The translations under genes and the position numbers were made by a program. The notes under the pieces are model-generated. The model was not told where the DNA came from, did no database searches, and worked only from the letters and a program-made list of their open reading frames with translations. A stretch of 64,000 bases of DNA, from the IMG/VR virus record IMGVR_UViG_3300042520_001817, positions 1-64,000 of that record; one strand, written 5' to 3'. Shown piece after piece: positions 55,376 to 63,681 of this stretch. The stretch's first letter is position 1; each line of letters opens with the position of its first letter. The DNA is from a virus.

Positions 55376-56947
55376 TTAAATTTCATGAATCTTATCTACT
55401 ATAAATGATGTATCTTTATCACTTACTGACCCACAGAAAATTAAGTTGTTTCCTTCATATAGAATATATTTATACTTTTCACGGGTCTTTGGAAATACTA
55501 TAACACTGTCTAATATGCACGTATCATCCTCTATAGTCAAAAATGACATGACCTGACCCTTAGATTCGCCTTTATTGATGGTATAATCTGATAGTCTTTG
55601 AATGTTGGCAACTACGCACATATCCTTACCCTTCTTGCCATTGATTATTTCTTTGCAAGTTGTGTTAGCAGCAGAAGTGTCAGAAGTCTCAACCTTCGTC
55701 ATTGTAACTGGACATCCTAGAAATTTGACCTCTTGATCTATAATCCAAGTTGGATCGTCTTCTAGATCATACGGTGGACTTACTAATAGTTGTATTTCAT
55801 TTTCTATAGCCTGCTTCCTGTCAGCTTTGCTAGTTCCACCACCATCTTTTTTAGTCGGTGCTAAATCTCTCAAGCAATCCACAAAGGAACTCCACTTTTT
55901 ATCACTATAATGATTTAATATCCAAGTCTGTTCTGCTTTGGTGAGAGTTCTATAAATTTCATAATCATAGAGAGCTTTGTTTCTAGTAACACTGCTCTTG
56001 AAATTTCTAAAGAATCCTATTGAGGCTAAAGCCTTGAATGCAGTAGAGCTAATATTTGATCCTATAAAAAGCAAGATTTCAAGCCAAGTAAATTCCTTTA
56101 CTGGTTTACTCAAAGTCTTTTCAGCTTCATTTATAGTTTCTATTAACTTATCTCCGGTCGCACCCGTTAGTGACTTTACATCCTTAATACCAAAGTATAT
56201 CTTACCACGCTTAATATTGAACTTTCTTTCAAAGTTGGTTAAGCTTGGAGTTCTTGTCTCAATATCAAATAGTTTTGCCTCAGATATCAATTCATAAACT
56301 TCTTGATGAGGGTCTTGCTTTTCATTCGCGTAGAACAGGTAAGACAAAAAGAATTCCTTGGTGTTATGAGCCTTAAAGTATGCACTCCAATAAGAACATA
56401 CAGCATATGAAACACTGTGGGATTTATTAAATGCGTATCTTGATGATTTCTCAATCCATCCGAAAATTTCTTCTGCGTTCTCCTTACTTACAATTCCAAC
56501 ACGCTCTGCCCCCGCTATGAATGATTTTTTGACTTCATTCATGAGGTCAGCCTTTTTCTTTCCAATGGCCTTACGAAGAACGTCTGCCTCTTGTAAATTG
56601 AAACCAGCGATTTTCTCTGCTATACGCATAGACTGCTCTTGATATACAAGAACTCCATATGTTGGCTTTAGAATCTCTTCAAGTGCTGGATGAAGATATG
56701 TTACTTCTTCTCTACCGTGCTTACGGTCTACATAATGCTGGGTCATGCTTTTCCCATCAACAATTGCTTTCAAAGTTCCCGGCCTAATGATAGCAATTAG
56801 TGCTGATAGTTCTTCAATATTATTTGGTGCAACTTTTTTAGACCATGATTTTCCAAGGTTACTTTCTAATTGAAAGATTCCCTTAGTCTTGCCTTCTGCG
56901 AACAGTTGCCAAGTTGTTTTATCATTATAGTCTAAATTATTTAACAT
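55376..56947 (-). CDS. dnaE: DNA polymerase III alpha, C-terminal half (fingers to OB fold)
   Basis: The ATG at 56947 is chosen over a TTG at 56977: it has a GGA box ten bases upstream and keeps the overlap with the exonuclease gene to 11 bases. The 523-residue product starts exactly where the alpha-subunit fingers begin: TTWQLFAEGKTKGIFQLES, then PTYGVLVYQEQSMRIAEKIA, then SSRYAFNKSHSVSYAVCSYW. Helix-hairpin-helix-like YFGIKDVKSLTGATGDKL follows, and a C-terminal OB fold reads GQVMSFLTIEDDTCILDSVI. It holds no catalytic aspartate; these are in the other half. It must act with the 57610 product. It ends where a normal alpha subunit ends, minus the tau-binding tail. Confidence 0.9.
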   Translation of the reverse strand: MLNNLDYNDKTTWQLFAEGKTKGIFQLESNLGKSWSKKVAPNNIEELSALIAIIRPGTLKAIVDGKSMTQHYVDRKHGREEVTYLHPALEEILKPTYGVLVYQEQSMRIAEKIAGFNLQEADVLRKAIGKKKADLMNEVKKSFIAGAERVGIVSKENAEEIFGWIEKSSRYAFNKSHSVSYAVCSYWSAYFKAHNTKEFFLSYLFYANEKQDPHQEVYELISEAKLFDIETRTPSLTNFERKFNIKRGKIYFGIKDVKSLTGATGDKLIETINEAEKTLSKPVKEFTWLEILLFIGSNISSTAFKALASIGFFRNFKSSVTRNKALYDYEIYRTLTKAEQTWILNHYSDKKWSSFVDCLRDLAPTKKDGGGTSKADRKQAIENEIQLLVSPPYDLEDDPTWIIDQEVKFLGCPVTMTKVETSDTSAANTTCKEIINGKKGKDMCVVANIQRLSDYTINKGESKGQVMSFLTIEDDTCILDSVIVFPKTREKYKYILYEGNNLIFCGSVSDKDTSFIVDKIHEI

Positions 56948-57617
56948 ACAAATTTCCGTCAGCAAAAGCCTTATCAAAGTTCATGTTTTGGTATACCGCA
57001 CGATGAGTTTTCATAAGCTTAATAAATATATTTGCTTCATCTTTAACGTCCTGTAGAGCATCGTGAGCATTGTCAAAACTTAAGCCCATTCTCTCACGCA
57101 AAGAATCCATGCTTATAGATCTAACACTGGGATCGCTTTCAGTCCAAGCAAATACACTATCCATGATATCTATCTTATAGACTCTACTGAATAGTTTTTG
57201 CTGCTCTCTCTCTTTGTCCCAAGGTCCAAAATCTCTACATAGTCTGTTTATTATGTGCATATCGAAGCCAATTATATTAAAACCAACAGGGATAGGATTA
57301 AAAAATGGTTCACCCTTCCAGTTGTATTGATCAACAAATTTTGTAAATTTATTCCATACGGACTTTAAGGATGGTGCTAATTCTAATTGCTCCCTTGTCT
57401 TCTTTGTTATCTTTAGAGCTTCATCTTGTATGGGGTCAAATCCAGCCGCTATAGCTTTTTCATCATCAAAAATAGGCTTAATTTCACTGTTGAATTGCCC
57501 CTTCATCTGCAATGTTCTTCCATCTAAGGCAATAGCGGCGATTTGTGTTGGTTGAGTACGATGTGGATTGCGTGATCCTGTTTCAAAATCAAATATAATA
57601 TAGTCTCTATTAGCCAT
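56937..57617 (-). CDS. DnaQ-like 3'-5' proofreading exonuclease
   Basis: 226 residues. The DEDDh exonuclease motifs are intact: YIIFDFETGS (Asp10, Glu12), VGFNIIGFDMHIINRLC for Exo II, and NAHDALQDVKDE for Exo III with its His and Asp. The family removes mismatched 3' ends during replication. The gene lies between the two halves of the alpha subunit and overlaps them by eight and 11 bases, so the three are made together and probably form one polymerase complex. Confidence 0.88.
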   Translation of the reverse strand: MANRDYIIFDFETGSRNPHRTQPTQIAAIALDGRTLQMKGQFNSEIKPIFDDEKAIAAGFDPIQDEALKITKKTREQLELAPSLKSVWNKFTKFVDQYNWKGEPFFNPIPVGFNIIGFDMHIINRLCRDFGPWDKEREQQKLFSRVYKIDIMDSVFAWTESDPSVRSISMDSLRERMGLSFDNAHDALQDVKDEANIFIKLMKTHRAVYQNMNFDKAFADGNLYVK

Positions 57618-59235
57618 TAGATACTCCTGTTAGTTCTTCAATCTTCATAATTTTATCTAGCAAATTGATTCCTAGAACGTCAAACTTTACGTGGCCCAGT
57701 GCCTCTAAGTCTGCCATTTCAAGTCCAGCCACCTTTTCTGACGAGCCTTTTTGTTTTACCATTGGGCATACCTTTTGAAGTGGCTCTGCTGAAATTACCA
57801 CACCGGCAGCGTGTTTGCCTTGAGTTTTAAATGTTCCCTCTATCTGAATAGCTTGTTCAAAATATTCAGCATACTCTCCCTCAAGTTTTCCATCTTCTGA
57901 TATTCTACAGAAATCTCTTAGATCCTCAGAGTTATTAATCAAAGCCCACTTAATAATAGATCGATCTTCATCATCCATTTCTGCTAATTGATCTGAGATT
58001 CTTGCTTCGTCTGGTATACAGTTACTTATAGCATTCATTTCAGAGAATGAGCAAGCCTCATTAACACGTAAAACTTCCTTAATAGCACTCTTTCCTTGAA
58101 GTCTTCCAAACGTTAACATTTGGCTAACTCGACTATTCCCATACTTATCTTTTAGATATGCAATAATTTCATCACGCTTAGTACCGGGAACGTCTATATC
58201 AATATCTGGTAGAGATATATGATCAGCACTGTTTCTTCCAGCGTTATAAAATCGTGCAAATAGAAGGTCAAACTCTATTGGGTCAATCTTCGTTATGCCA
58301 ATTAAATATGAGATTAAACATCCTGCGGCAGATCCTCTACCGGGACCAGATAGCCAACCCATATCATTAACGTGCTTTATAATATCACGAACAATAAGAA
58401 AATATCCGAATAGATTAGCATCTTTAATAACATCAAACTCTTCCTTGAATCTACTCAAATACTTCTGCTTATCTTCTTCGTTTGATACCTTGTTTTGATC
58501 TATTAATATTTTCTTCCAGCCAATACGACATAGTTCCTTGAGATAATCTTCTTCTGATGCCCCTTTTGGACATTCAAATTTAGGCAACATTGGCTTGCTG
58601 AGAATATCGTAGTCTTCACACTGGTCATAAATCTCTTTTAGTTTAGATGAGTCTAAGCCCTTAGATTCGTCTTTGTCTTTAACGTAGAAAGAGTCTTGCA
58701 TAAAATATACCAATTTATCCATATGCTCTTGGGGATATTTTGAGTCTACATTTATACCACCGCTGTTGTCTGGCCTAATGCATTTCTTTATTTTTGGTAG
58801 CGTAGTCTTCATATCAGAACATAATAATATTCTGTGAAGTTTGGCATCTTCCCTATTTGTATAATAACTAATAGGCATTGATTCAGTAGGAGCATTATAG
58901 ACACTAATCAAATTTTTACTGATATTTGTGTTGTCATATTGCTCTGGTAATTTACCATTTTCATCTAGTGATGAAACCATCTCAATTAACTCGTACCACC
59001 CATCTTTATTCTTAGCAAAAAGTGTAGCAAAATCAAATGAGCATCCAATGATGGGCTTTATACCCTGTTTTTTGCAGGCTTTATAAAAAGCAACTGCACC
59101 AGATAATGTTTTATAATCACAAATACCACATGCTGGATATCCATTATACTTACATTTTTTAGCCAATTCTTCTGGCTTTGAATAACCTTTGAGCAAACTG
59201 TAATGGGTATAATTCTTCAACGGGAACCAGTTCAT
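57610..59235 (-). CDS. dnaE: DNA polymerase III alpha, N-terminal half (PHP and palm)
   Basis: 541 residues. A PHP domain opens it (YTHYSLLKGYSKPEELAKKC, then GIKPIIGCSFDF). The palm follows with GPGRGSAAGCLISYLIGIT and the catalytic LPDIDIDVPG (Asp344, Asp346), and the third catalytic aspartate is Asp519 in FDVLG. The protein stops about 20 residues later (ELTGVSNG), just before the region where the C-terminal half takes over. No intein residues are seen at the break. A strong sigma-70-type promoter precedes it. With the exonuclease it would form the phage replicase. Confidence 0.92.
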   Translation of the reverse strand: MNWFPLKNYTHYSLLKGYSKPEELAKKCKYNGYPACGICDYKTLSGAVAFYKACKKQGIKPIIGCSFDFATLFAKNKDGWYELIEMVSSLDENGKLPEQYDNTNISKNLISVYNAPTESMPISYYTNREDAKLHRILLCSDMKTTLPKIKKCIRPDNSGGINVDSKYPQEHMDKLVYFMQDSFYVKDKDESKGLDSSKLKEIYDQCEDYDILSKPMLPKFECPKGASEEDYLKELCRIGWKKILIDQNKVSNEEDKQKYLSRFKEEFDVIKDANLFGYFLIVRDIIKHVNDMGWLSGPGRGSAAGCLISYLIGITKIDPIEFDLLFARFYNAGRNSADHISLPDIDIDVPGTKRDEIIAYLKDKYGNSRVSQMLTFGRLQGKSAIKEVLRVNEACSFSEMNAISNCIPDEARISDQLAEMDDEDRSIIKWALINNSEDLRDFCRISEDGKLEGEYAEYFEQAIQIEGTFKTQGKHAAGVVISAEPLQKVCPMVKQKGSSEKVAGLEMADLEALGHVKFDVLGINLLDKIMKIEELTGVSNG

Positions 59236-59271
59236 ATATTTCCTTATTCAAAATCAAGAGATCAACAACTT

Positions 59272-59300
59272 ATTATACCGCCTTGGGGGCCATAAGTCAA
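59272..59300 (-). promoter_or_regulatory. Sigma-70-type promoter for the polymerase genes
   Basis: On the - strand TTGACT (59295-59300) and TATAAT (59272-59277) are separated by exactly 17 bases: a five-of-six -35 box and a perfect -10 box. The start codon of the alpha N-terminal half lies 36 bases past the -10 box. This is the best host-type promoter in the window and would allow early transcription by the host polymerase. Confidence 0.8.
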
Positions 59301-59310
59301 TATGACCCCC
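59285..59310 (-). terminator. Hairpin whose loop is the -35 box
   Basis: GGGGGCCATA (59285-59294) pairs with TATGACCCCC (59301-59310). On the - strand the one imperfect pair is a T-G wobble, so the ten-pair stem is complete, and the six-base loop is exactly TTGACT. It follows the end of the upstream gene (59324) and lacks a T-tract, so it may be a processing or weak termination site rather than a full terminator. Confidence 0.5.
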
Positions 59311-59323
59311 ATTCAAAATTTAA

Positions 59324-60310
59324 TTACCAACTCTTACACGCCCAATATCGACTTTTCCACTTTGGACCCGGATTATCACAATTGTGTCTAGCTCTGAAAC
59401 TCTTACGTCTTTCTGGAATGTTTTTCTTAATTGTCATATTTGGATCGCCAAATCTAACAATAACAACATTTCCACTCTCATTTTTGACGTATACTGCAAA
59501 CTTTTTAGGACCATTAGAAGTTCTAAATGGTTTATTAAGAGTAACTTTTCTTCCTTGGTACTCGCTGCCTTCACCCATATACATTAAGACTCTGCCATCT
59601 TTTTCGTAATAGCCTTTGCGTCTGTATGTATAAACTTCTCCAGTTTTTGTATCTTGATATTCATATGAACCTTCTGTTTCTTCTTCATCGTCGCCGGTAT
59701 ATTCATCTTCGTATTTCCCCGGTTCATAGTATTTAACGAAATCATATACATTTTGTATATAGATTTCTGCTTTGGAAATCATATCCTTAGTCCAATCTTG
59801 GAATTCTACTGACAACTGCATAACTTTTAATTTTGTGACTATTTCCATAAGCTGATCGTGCATTTTTTGTATTTGCTCAAGAGCCATTTCATCACCACCA
59901 TCAGATTGAGCTTTTTTCCAAGCTTCTGGATCTGGACGATCTTTGTCGCCCCTTTTTGCTGGCTTGTAGTTTTTACCTTCACGTTCTTTTTTCTTACGTA
60001 TATTTTCCCATAAGCCGGGTTTTTCTGCTGCAATATCATACTCTTCTACTTCTTCGCCAAAGTCTTCATACTCTGCTTGAGTTGGGATATAAAAATTTTC
60101 TTCTGTGATTTCTTCTTCGTATCCATAATTTTCCATTTGCAATTTAAAATCAGCCGCTTCTACGCACCCACAATCTGCGGTAGCTTGACCAATACAAATT
60201 GCCACTCTTTGAGAATTATCTGGATATTCTTTTTTCATAACTTCGCTACCCATGCATCGTGCTACGAACTTATCTTTGTCTTCATCTTTATTTCTTTTAG
60301 GAAGTGGCAT
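59324..60310 (-). CDS. DUF6321-like phage protein, function unknown
   Basis: The ATG at 60310 is preferred over a TTG at 60322 because GGAG lies eight bases before it; the product is then 328 residues. The N-terminus (MPLPKRNKDEDKDKFVARCM, then EYPDNSQRVAICIGQA) resembles starts of phage prohead-protease-linked proteins. The middle is charged and helical. The last 75 residues read VTLNKPFRTSNGPKKFAVYV, then VRFGDPNMTIKKN, then RRKSFRARHNCDNPGPKWKS, which fits a DUF6321-type C-terminal domain. Its place in the early operon rather than the head genes is unexpected. It overlaps the preceding gene by 14 bases. Confidence 0.55.
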   Translation of the reverse strand: MPLPKRNKDEDKDKFVARCMGSEVMKKEYPDNSQRVAICIGQATADCGCVEAADFKLQMENYGYEEEITEENFYIPTQAEYEDFGEEVEEYDIAAEKPGLWENIRKKKEREGKNYKPAKRGDKDRPDPEAWKKAQSDGGDEMALEQIQKMHDQLMEIVTKLKVMQLSVEFQDWTKDMISKAEIYIQNVYDFVKYYEPGKYEDEYTGDDEEETEGSYEYQDTKTGEVYTYRRKGYYEKDGRVLMYMGEGSEYQGRKVTLNKPFRTSNGPKKFAVYVKNESGNVVIVRFGDPNMTIKKNIPERRKSFRARHNCDNPGPKWKSRYWACKSW

Positions 60311-61169
60311 AATTGTCTCCAAGTATTAGTTTTTTAGCGTCGTTAAAAATGTTATCTAAGCTTTCTCTGGGTATTCTATTTCTAAAATAGTTGTAAGCAC
60401 CCAACACCATTATGTCATTTGGATCTTTAGTTATTTCTAGCCATCCAACGAAATAATTCCAAACCCTGTCCTCTAAGACTAGTCTATATTTAACACCTTC
60501 TGGTCTACCAAATCTATGTAACCATCCTAGTTGTGGTAAGCATATTGCCCGTCCACCATTTCTTCTAAATTTTTCGTGTATATATCCTTCTTCTCCACCA
60601 AATCCTTTGAAGTGCTTATTAAAGCCTAGCCAGTTTTTTGTCTCGCATGAAAAAAGTCCAAGCCCCATCATTGGTATATCAAAAGGTTCTCCCTTTTCGT
60701 AAGCTTCTGTATTTGTCCCCCATGTTCCAAACATATCTCCACGCCAAGCGGGATCAAATTGAGTTGAATAACTAACTTGATCGTCATATATCATTGGTCC
60801 TTGTATTATATCTTTGCAGTCTGGATTACTTTCATAGTATTTTAATAGCGATTCTATTGCACCGGGCTTGATTAAAACGTGGCAGTCAATAGATATTGCA
60901 TATTTACCAGACGAGTTAGAAAATATTTCATTTCTTACTGCTGTACTAGCCTTTTCTTCATATGGTATATATTTTACGTGATTTCTAAGCCACCCAGATA
61001 CGTCTTTAACAGCCTGCCCGTGCTTTCCTGTTGGATTATTGTCTATAATTATTATCTCATAGTCAATATTTTTTAGTATCTCTTGGTACATTACTAACGA
61101 TTGAGTGGTAAAATACACTCCATCAAAATCGTCATATGTAGCCATTCCTATTGTAAGTAATTTACTCAT
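60297..61169 (-). CDS. GT-A (family 2) glycosyltransferase
   Basis: The ATG at 61169 is chosen; an AAGGA box precedes it and no overlap with the upstream gene is needed. The 290-residue product begins LLTIGMATYDDFDGVYFTTQ, the nucleotide-binding strand of family 2. It carries EIIIIDNNPTGKHG and, in YAISIDCHVLIKPG, a D-x-H-type metal motif in place of DxD. PAWRGDMFG and GFGGEEGYIHEKFRRNGG match the later catalytic acidic pair. It is separated from the main glycan cluster by the polymerase genes, so the phage may use it for another substrate. Confidence 0.78.
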   Translation of the reverse strand: MSKLLTIGMATYDDFDGVYFTTQSLVMYQEILKNIDYEIIIIDNNPTGKHGQAVKDVSGWLRNHVKYIPYEEKASTAVRNEIFSNSSGKYAISIDCHVLIKPGAIESLLKYYESNPDCKDIIQGPMIYDDQVSYSTQFDPAWRGDMFGTWGTNTEAYEKGEPFDIPMMGLGLFSCETKNWLGFNKHFKGFGGEEGYIHEKFRRNGGRAICLPQLGWLHRFGRPEGVKYRLVLEDRVWNYFVGWLEITKDPNDIMVLGAYNYFRNRIPRESLDNIFNDAKKLILGDNYATS

Positions 61170-61180
61170 ATTTCCTTTTC

Positions 61181-62203
61181 TCAACCGGGAGCAGAATAGA
61201 ATCCAATATCAAATCCTGACCTTGTACAATCCTTTATGGTTTGTTCCATACCATTAGTTTTTATGCTATTCTCTATATATATACACATGTTCTGGTCGGT
61301 TTCGGGCCACTTGTTTTTGCAATAATGGCACAATTTAGTGCATTTCCAGTTCTCTCTATTGGGCGAAATTGGCTGTGGTTTTTCATTCTTTTTGATGTCT
61401 AGAAACCTTTCCTTTAGCATCTCCAAGAACCTTTTTTCATCAGCTTTATCAAAACACATCGAAAATGGACCACCATCCTTAATAAAAAAGATACTCATTA
61501 TTGACTGCTTGTACTGGGGGAAGAGCTTAGAAATTGCATAATTATATAGCAATAACTGAGGATCTGAACATAGCTTACCATATGTCTTTTCCTCGCCGGT
61601 TGCCCAATCTAGCCTACGACCTGTCTTCCAATCTATTACTTCAATAATACCTTCTTCTGTTTCTGTTACTAAGTCAATAGTACCCTTAATAGCAAGCTGC
61701 CCTTTTATCTTTTGACCATTTACTTCATACTCATAGAAAGCCCAATCTTCATCGATTGGTATATCAAAGTGAGGCTCTGCCGCCACTATTTTCCTTAGTC
61801 TTGGATCAAACTGACCATTGTTATATCTAACAGCGTCAAAACACATTTTTAAACAATCTTCTCTATCTTTTTTGGTAAATTTATTATGAGAAGATCTATT
61901 AGAATAATAATCAAAACTAAGATTTAAAAGTTTATCTATTATCTTATCTGTCAAAAATTCATTTTTATCAATGATAATAGACCCTAAAGCATCATCTTGA
62001 AATTGTATTTTTTTGATCTTTAGATTTTGTTGAATTTTTTCTTTGGTTTTAGCTAATATTTCCATAACCTTGTGGACAATAGTACCCATATCTGCACGTT
62101 TACCAGACGGTTGATTAAATCCTAAGTTATAAGTAATAAAATAACTCATTTGACAATATTCATATTGGTTATATGAAGAACTTCTAATATAAGTACATAA
62201 CAT
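61181..62203 (-). CDS. Cas4/AddB-like PD-(D/E)XK nuclease with iron-sulphur cysteines
   Basis: 340 residues with an AAGGA ribosome-binding site. The RecB-type motifs are in order: MGTIVHKVME (His44), GTIDLV (Asp177), EVIDWKTG (Asp191, Lys193) and QLLLYNYA (Gln216, Tyr220). Cys17 near the start and CTKLCHYC plus a later cysteine near the end (Cys288, 292, 295, 307) are placed as in AddB/Cas4 enzymes that hold a 4Fe-4S cluster. The activity would be ssDNA or dsDNA end resection. It could supply the single strands for the annealing protein at 44463. Confidence 0.82.
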   Translation of the reverse strand: MLCTYIRSSSYNQYEYCQMSYFITYNLGFNQPSGKRADMGTIVHKVMEILAKTKEKIQQNLKIKKIQFQDDALGSIIIDKNEFLTDKIIDKLLNLSFDYYSNRSSHNKFTKKDREDCLKMCFDAVRYNNGQFDPRLRKIVAAEPHFDIPIDEDWAFYEYEVNGQKIKGQLAIKGTIDLVTETEEGIIEVIDWKTGRRLDWATGEEKTYGKLCSDPQLLLYNYAISKLFPQYKQSIMSIFFIKDGGPFSMCFDKADEKRFLEMLKERFLDIKKNEKPQPISPNRENWKCTKLCHYCKNKWPETDQNMCIYIENSIKTNGMEQTIKDCTRSGFDIGFYSAPG

Positions 62204-62887
62204 TTATTGTTCCTTTGTTATTAATTTGCATAGCTCTATAAATCTCTCTTGACTTAATTCCCACTTCATTTTATTTATATCTTTGTGTAACCACTGGATA
62301 TTGTCTGTCGTATACCCTAGATCACTGTTTATTCTGTCTAATGATGCGGTTTGTACTGTTGGTTTTTCTCCAAACTTTGGGAATTGTAATTCTAATCCAG
62401 ACAAAGAACATTTTCTATTTTGCATTTTAAATTGTTGCCATAGATCATCAACAGTAATTTGAAAATTAATCTTTCTTTTTTTCGCTCCATGCTTTAATGA
62501 ATAAAAATACCTTGCTGGTATAGTGTGATGTTTTCTATTATTTTCTATTGCTATTTGGAATTTTGAACTTTTAGTGTGTTCTCTCTCTGTAATTCCATGT
62601 TTTTCTAGAGCCTTTTTTACTATAGCTTTTCTTTGAAATCCTGCAAGTATAGCTACGTCTTTTAGACTTAAATTTTGTTTGATATAATACTCTTCAAGGA
62701 ATTCTTTGGTCAATATTTTAGAACTATCTTTTAAGTTAGATCTATACAGGCCATATTTTTTTATATATTGACTTATTGAATTATGAGAATTGATATTGAA
62801 TTCTTTAGCTATTTGGTTAATGCTCTTTCTTTGTTTAATATAATGCTCTTCAAGAAATTCTTTGGTTAAAAGATCTTTTGGTTTCAT
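62204..62887 (-). CDS. HNH homing-type endonuclease
   Basis: The ATG at 62887 has a perfect AAGGAG box eight bases upstream and is preferred over a TTG at 62953. The 227-residue product has two repeated helix-turn-helix units (LTKEFLEEHYIKQRKSINQI and LTKEFLEEYYIKQNLSLKDV). An HNH domain follows: RKCSLSGLELQFP, then QTASLDRINSDLGYTTDNIQ, then WLHKDINKMKW. This is the plan of free-standing phage homing nucleases. It lies between the dNMP kinase and the Cas4-like gene and ends next to the latter's start, so it interrupts the operon without breaking a gene. Confidence 0.78.
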   Translation of the reverse strand: MKPKDLLTKEFLEEHYIKQRKSINQIAKEFNINSHNSISQYIKKYGLYRSNLKDSSKILTKEFLEEYYIKQNLSLKDVAILAGFQRKAIVKKALEKHGITEREHTKSSKFQIAIENNRKHHTIPARYFYSLKHGAKKRKINFQITVDDLWQQFKMQNRKCSLSGLELQFPKFGEKPTVQTASLDRINSDLGYTTDNIQWLHKDINKMKWELSQERFIELCKLITKEQ

Positions 62888-62940
62888 ATTATGCTCCTTA
62901 GTGAAGGACTTTAGTACATAATATGTATACACATAAAATA

Positions 62941-63681
62941 CTAATTTCTCCAAAAGGTATTATTCTTGAGTTCGTCACATAGAACTTCTAGTGTCATATT
63001 ATGATTATCAATTACTGTATCAAAATTGTGCCAATCAAATCTGTCGCTATCTAATGATGATTCTGATTCAGAATCACTATTGAACATGTTCCTAGTTAAT
63101 CTTATAACTATTCCGCCATTGTCCTTGATAGCCTTGACTTCGTTTGGGAATCTAACATCTGGAACAATAGCCAACTGAGAATCTTCATTTAGTATTTTGT
63201 TTATTGTTGCGTGTACCCAAGCATCTGACTTAACCCGTCTTATTATTTTAGTTCCAAAGTATTCTAAAAACTCTCTATGAGTCATATTTCCAGTTTTATT
63301 TGTTGGGGTTGGCATTTCTTCCCATAGAAATGGGGTATGTTCATTCTTTTGATCGTCAGTGCCATATACATTCTTAGAATTGAGTCCAAATAAATTAACT
63401 GACATGTCTTTCAAGTAATCTGCGAAATGGTACACCTTGACATAAGGCCACAATTCTTTTTCTGCATACTCAATAAAAATTGAGTCTTTTCTAGTAACAT
63501 CAAATATTCCATATCCACTTGTTCCAGTTATATCCTGAGTATTTATTAGTAGGTTGCCATCGTCGCTGATAGCAAAATCATTAATCATAGACCTTTCTTT
63601 CAGCACTTGGCCATTAATATAATTCGCTACTGTGTTTTTACCAGACTGTTTTCTACCAGAAATCCCAATAATTTTAACCAT
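62941..63681 (-). CDS. Deoxynucleoside monophosphate kinase
   Basis: 246 residues. A P-loop (GRKQSGKNT, residues 9-17) is followed by FGLNSKNVYGTDDQKNEHTP, then MTHREFLEYFGTKIIRR, then VPDVRFPNEVKAIKDNGGIV and RLTRN, all in the order of phage dNMP kinases of the T4 gene 1 type. The enzyme phosphorylates dNMPs, often including hypermodified bases, to supply the phage polymerase. It overlaps the primase gene by eight bases. About 40 residues (30-70, GNLLINTQDITGTSGYGIF) form an insertion relative to the core. Confidence 0.88.
   Translation of the reverse strand: MVKIIGISGRKQSGKNTVANYINGQVLKERSMINDFAISDDGNLLINTQDITGTSGYGIFDVTRKDSIFIEYAEKELWPYVKVYHFADYLKDMSVNLFGLNSKNVYGTDDQKNEHTPFLWEEMPTPTNKTGNMTHREFLEYFGTKIIRRVKSDAWVHATINKILNEDSQLAIVPDVRFPNEVKAIKDNGGIVIRLTRNMFNSDSESESSLDSDRFDWHNFDTVIDNHNMTLEVLCDELKNNTFWRN

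Noticed and set aside
55376-59235. Split intein joining the two DnaE halves
   Set aside because: Neither half has terminal intein blocks, the break is not at the known cyanobacterial site, and the two halves read as plain polymerase sequence up to the stop and from the start.
62888-62940. Promoter upstream of the HNH nuclease on the - strand (GTGTATAC and TATTAT present)
   Set aside because: There is AT-rich, -10-like sequence but no convincing -35 box, and the similarity to the late motif is only partial; the ribosome-binding site is clear but the promoter is not.
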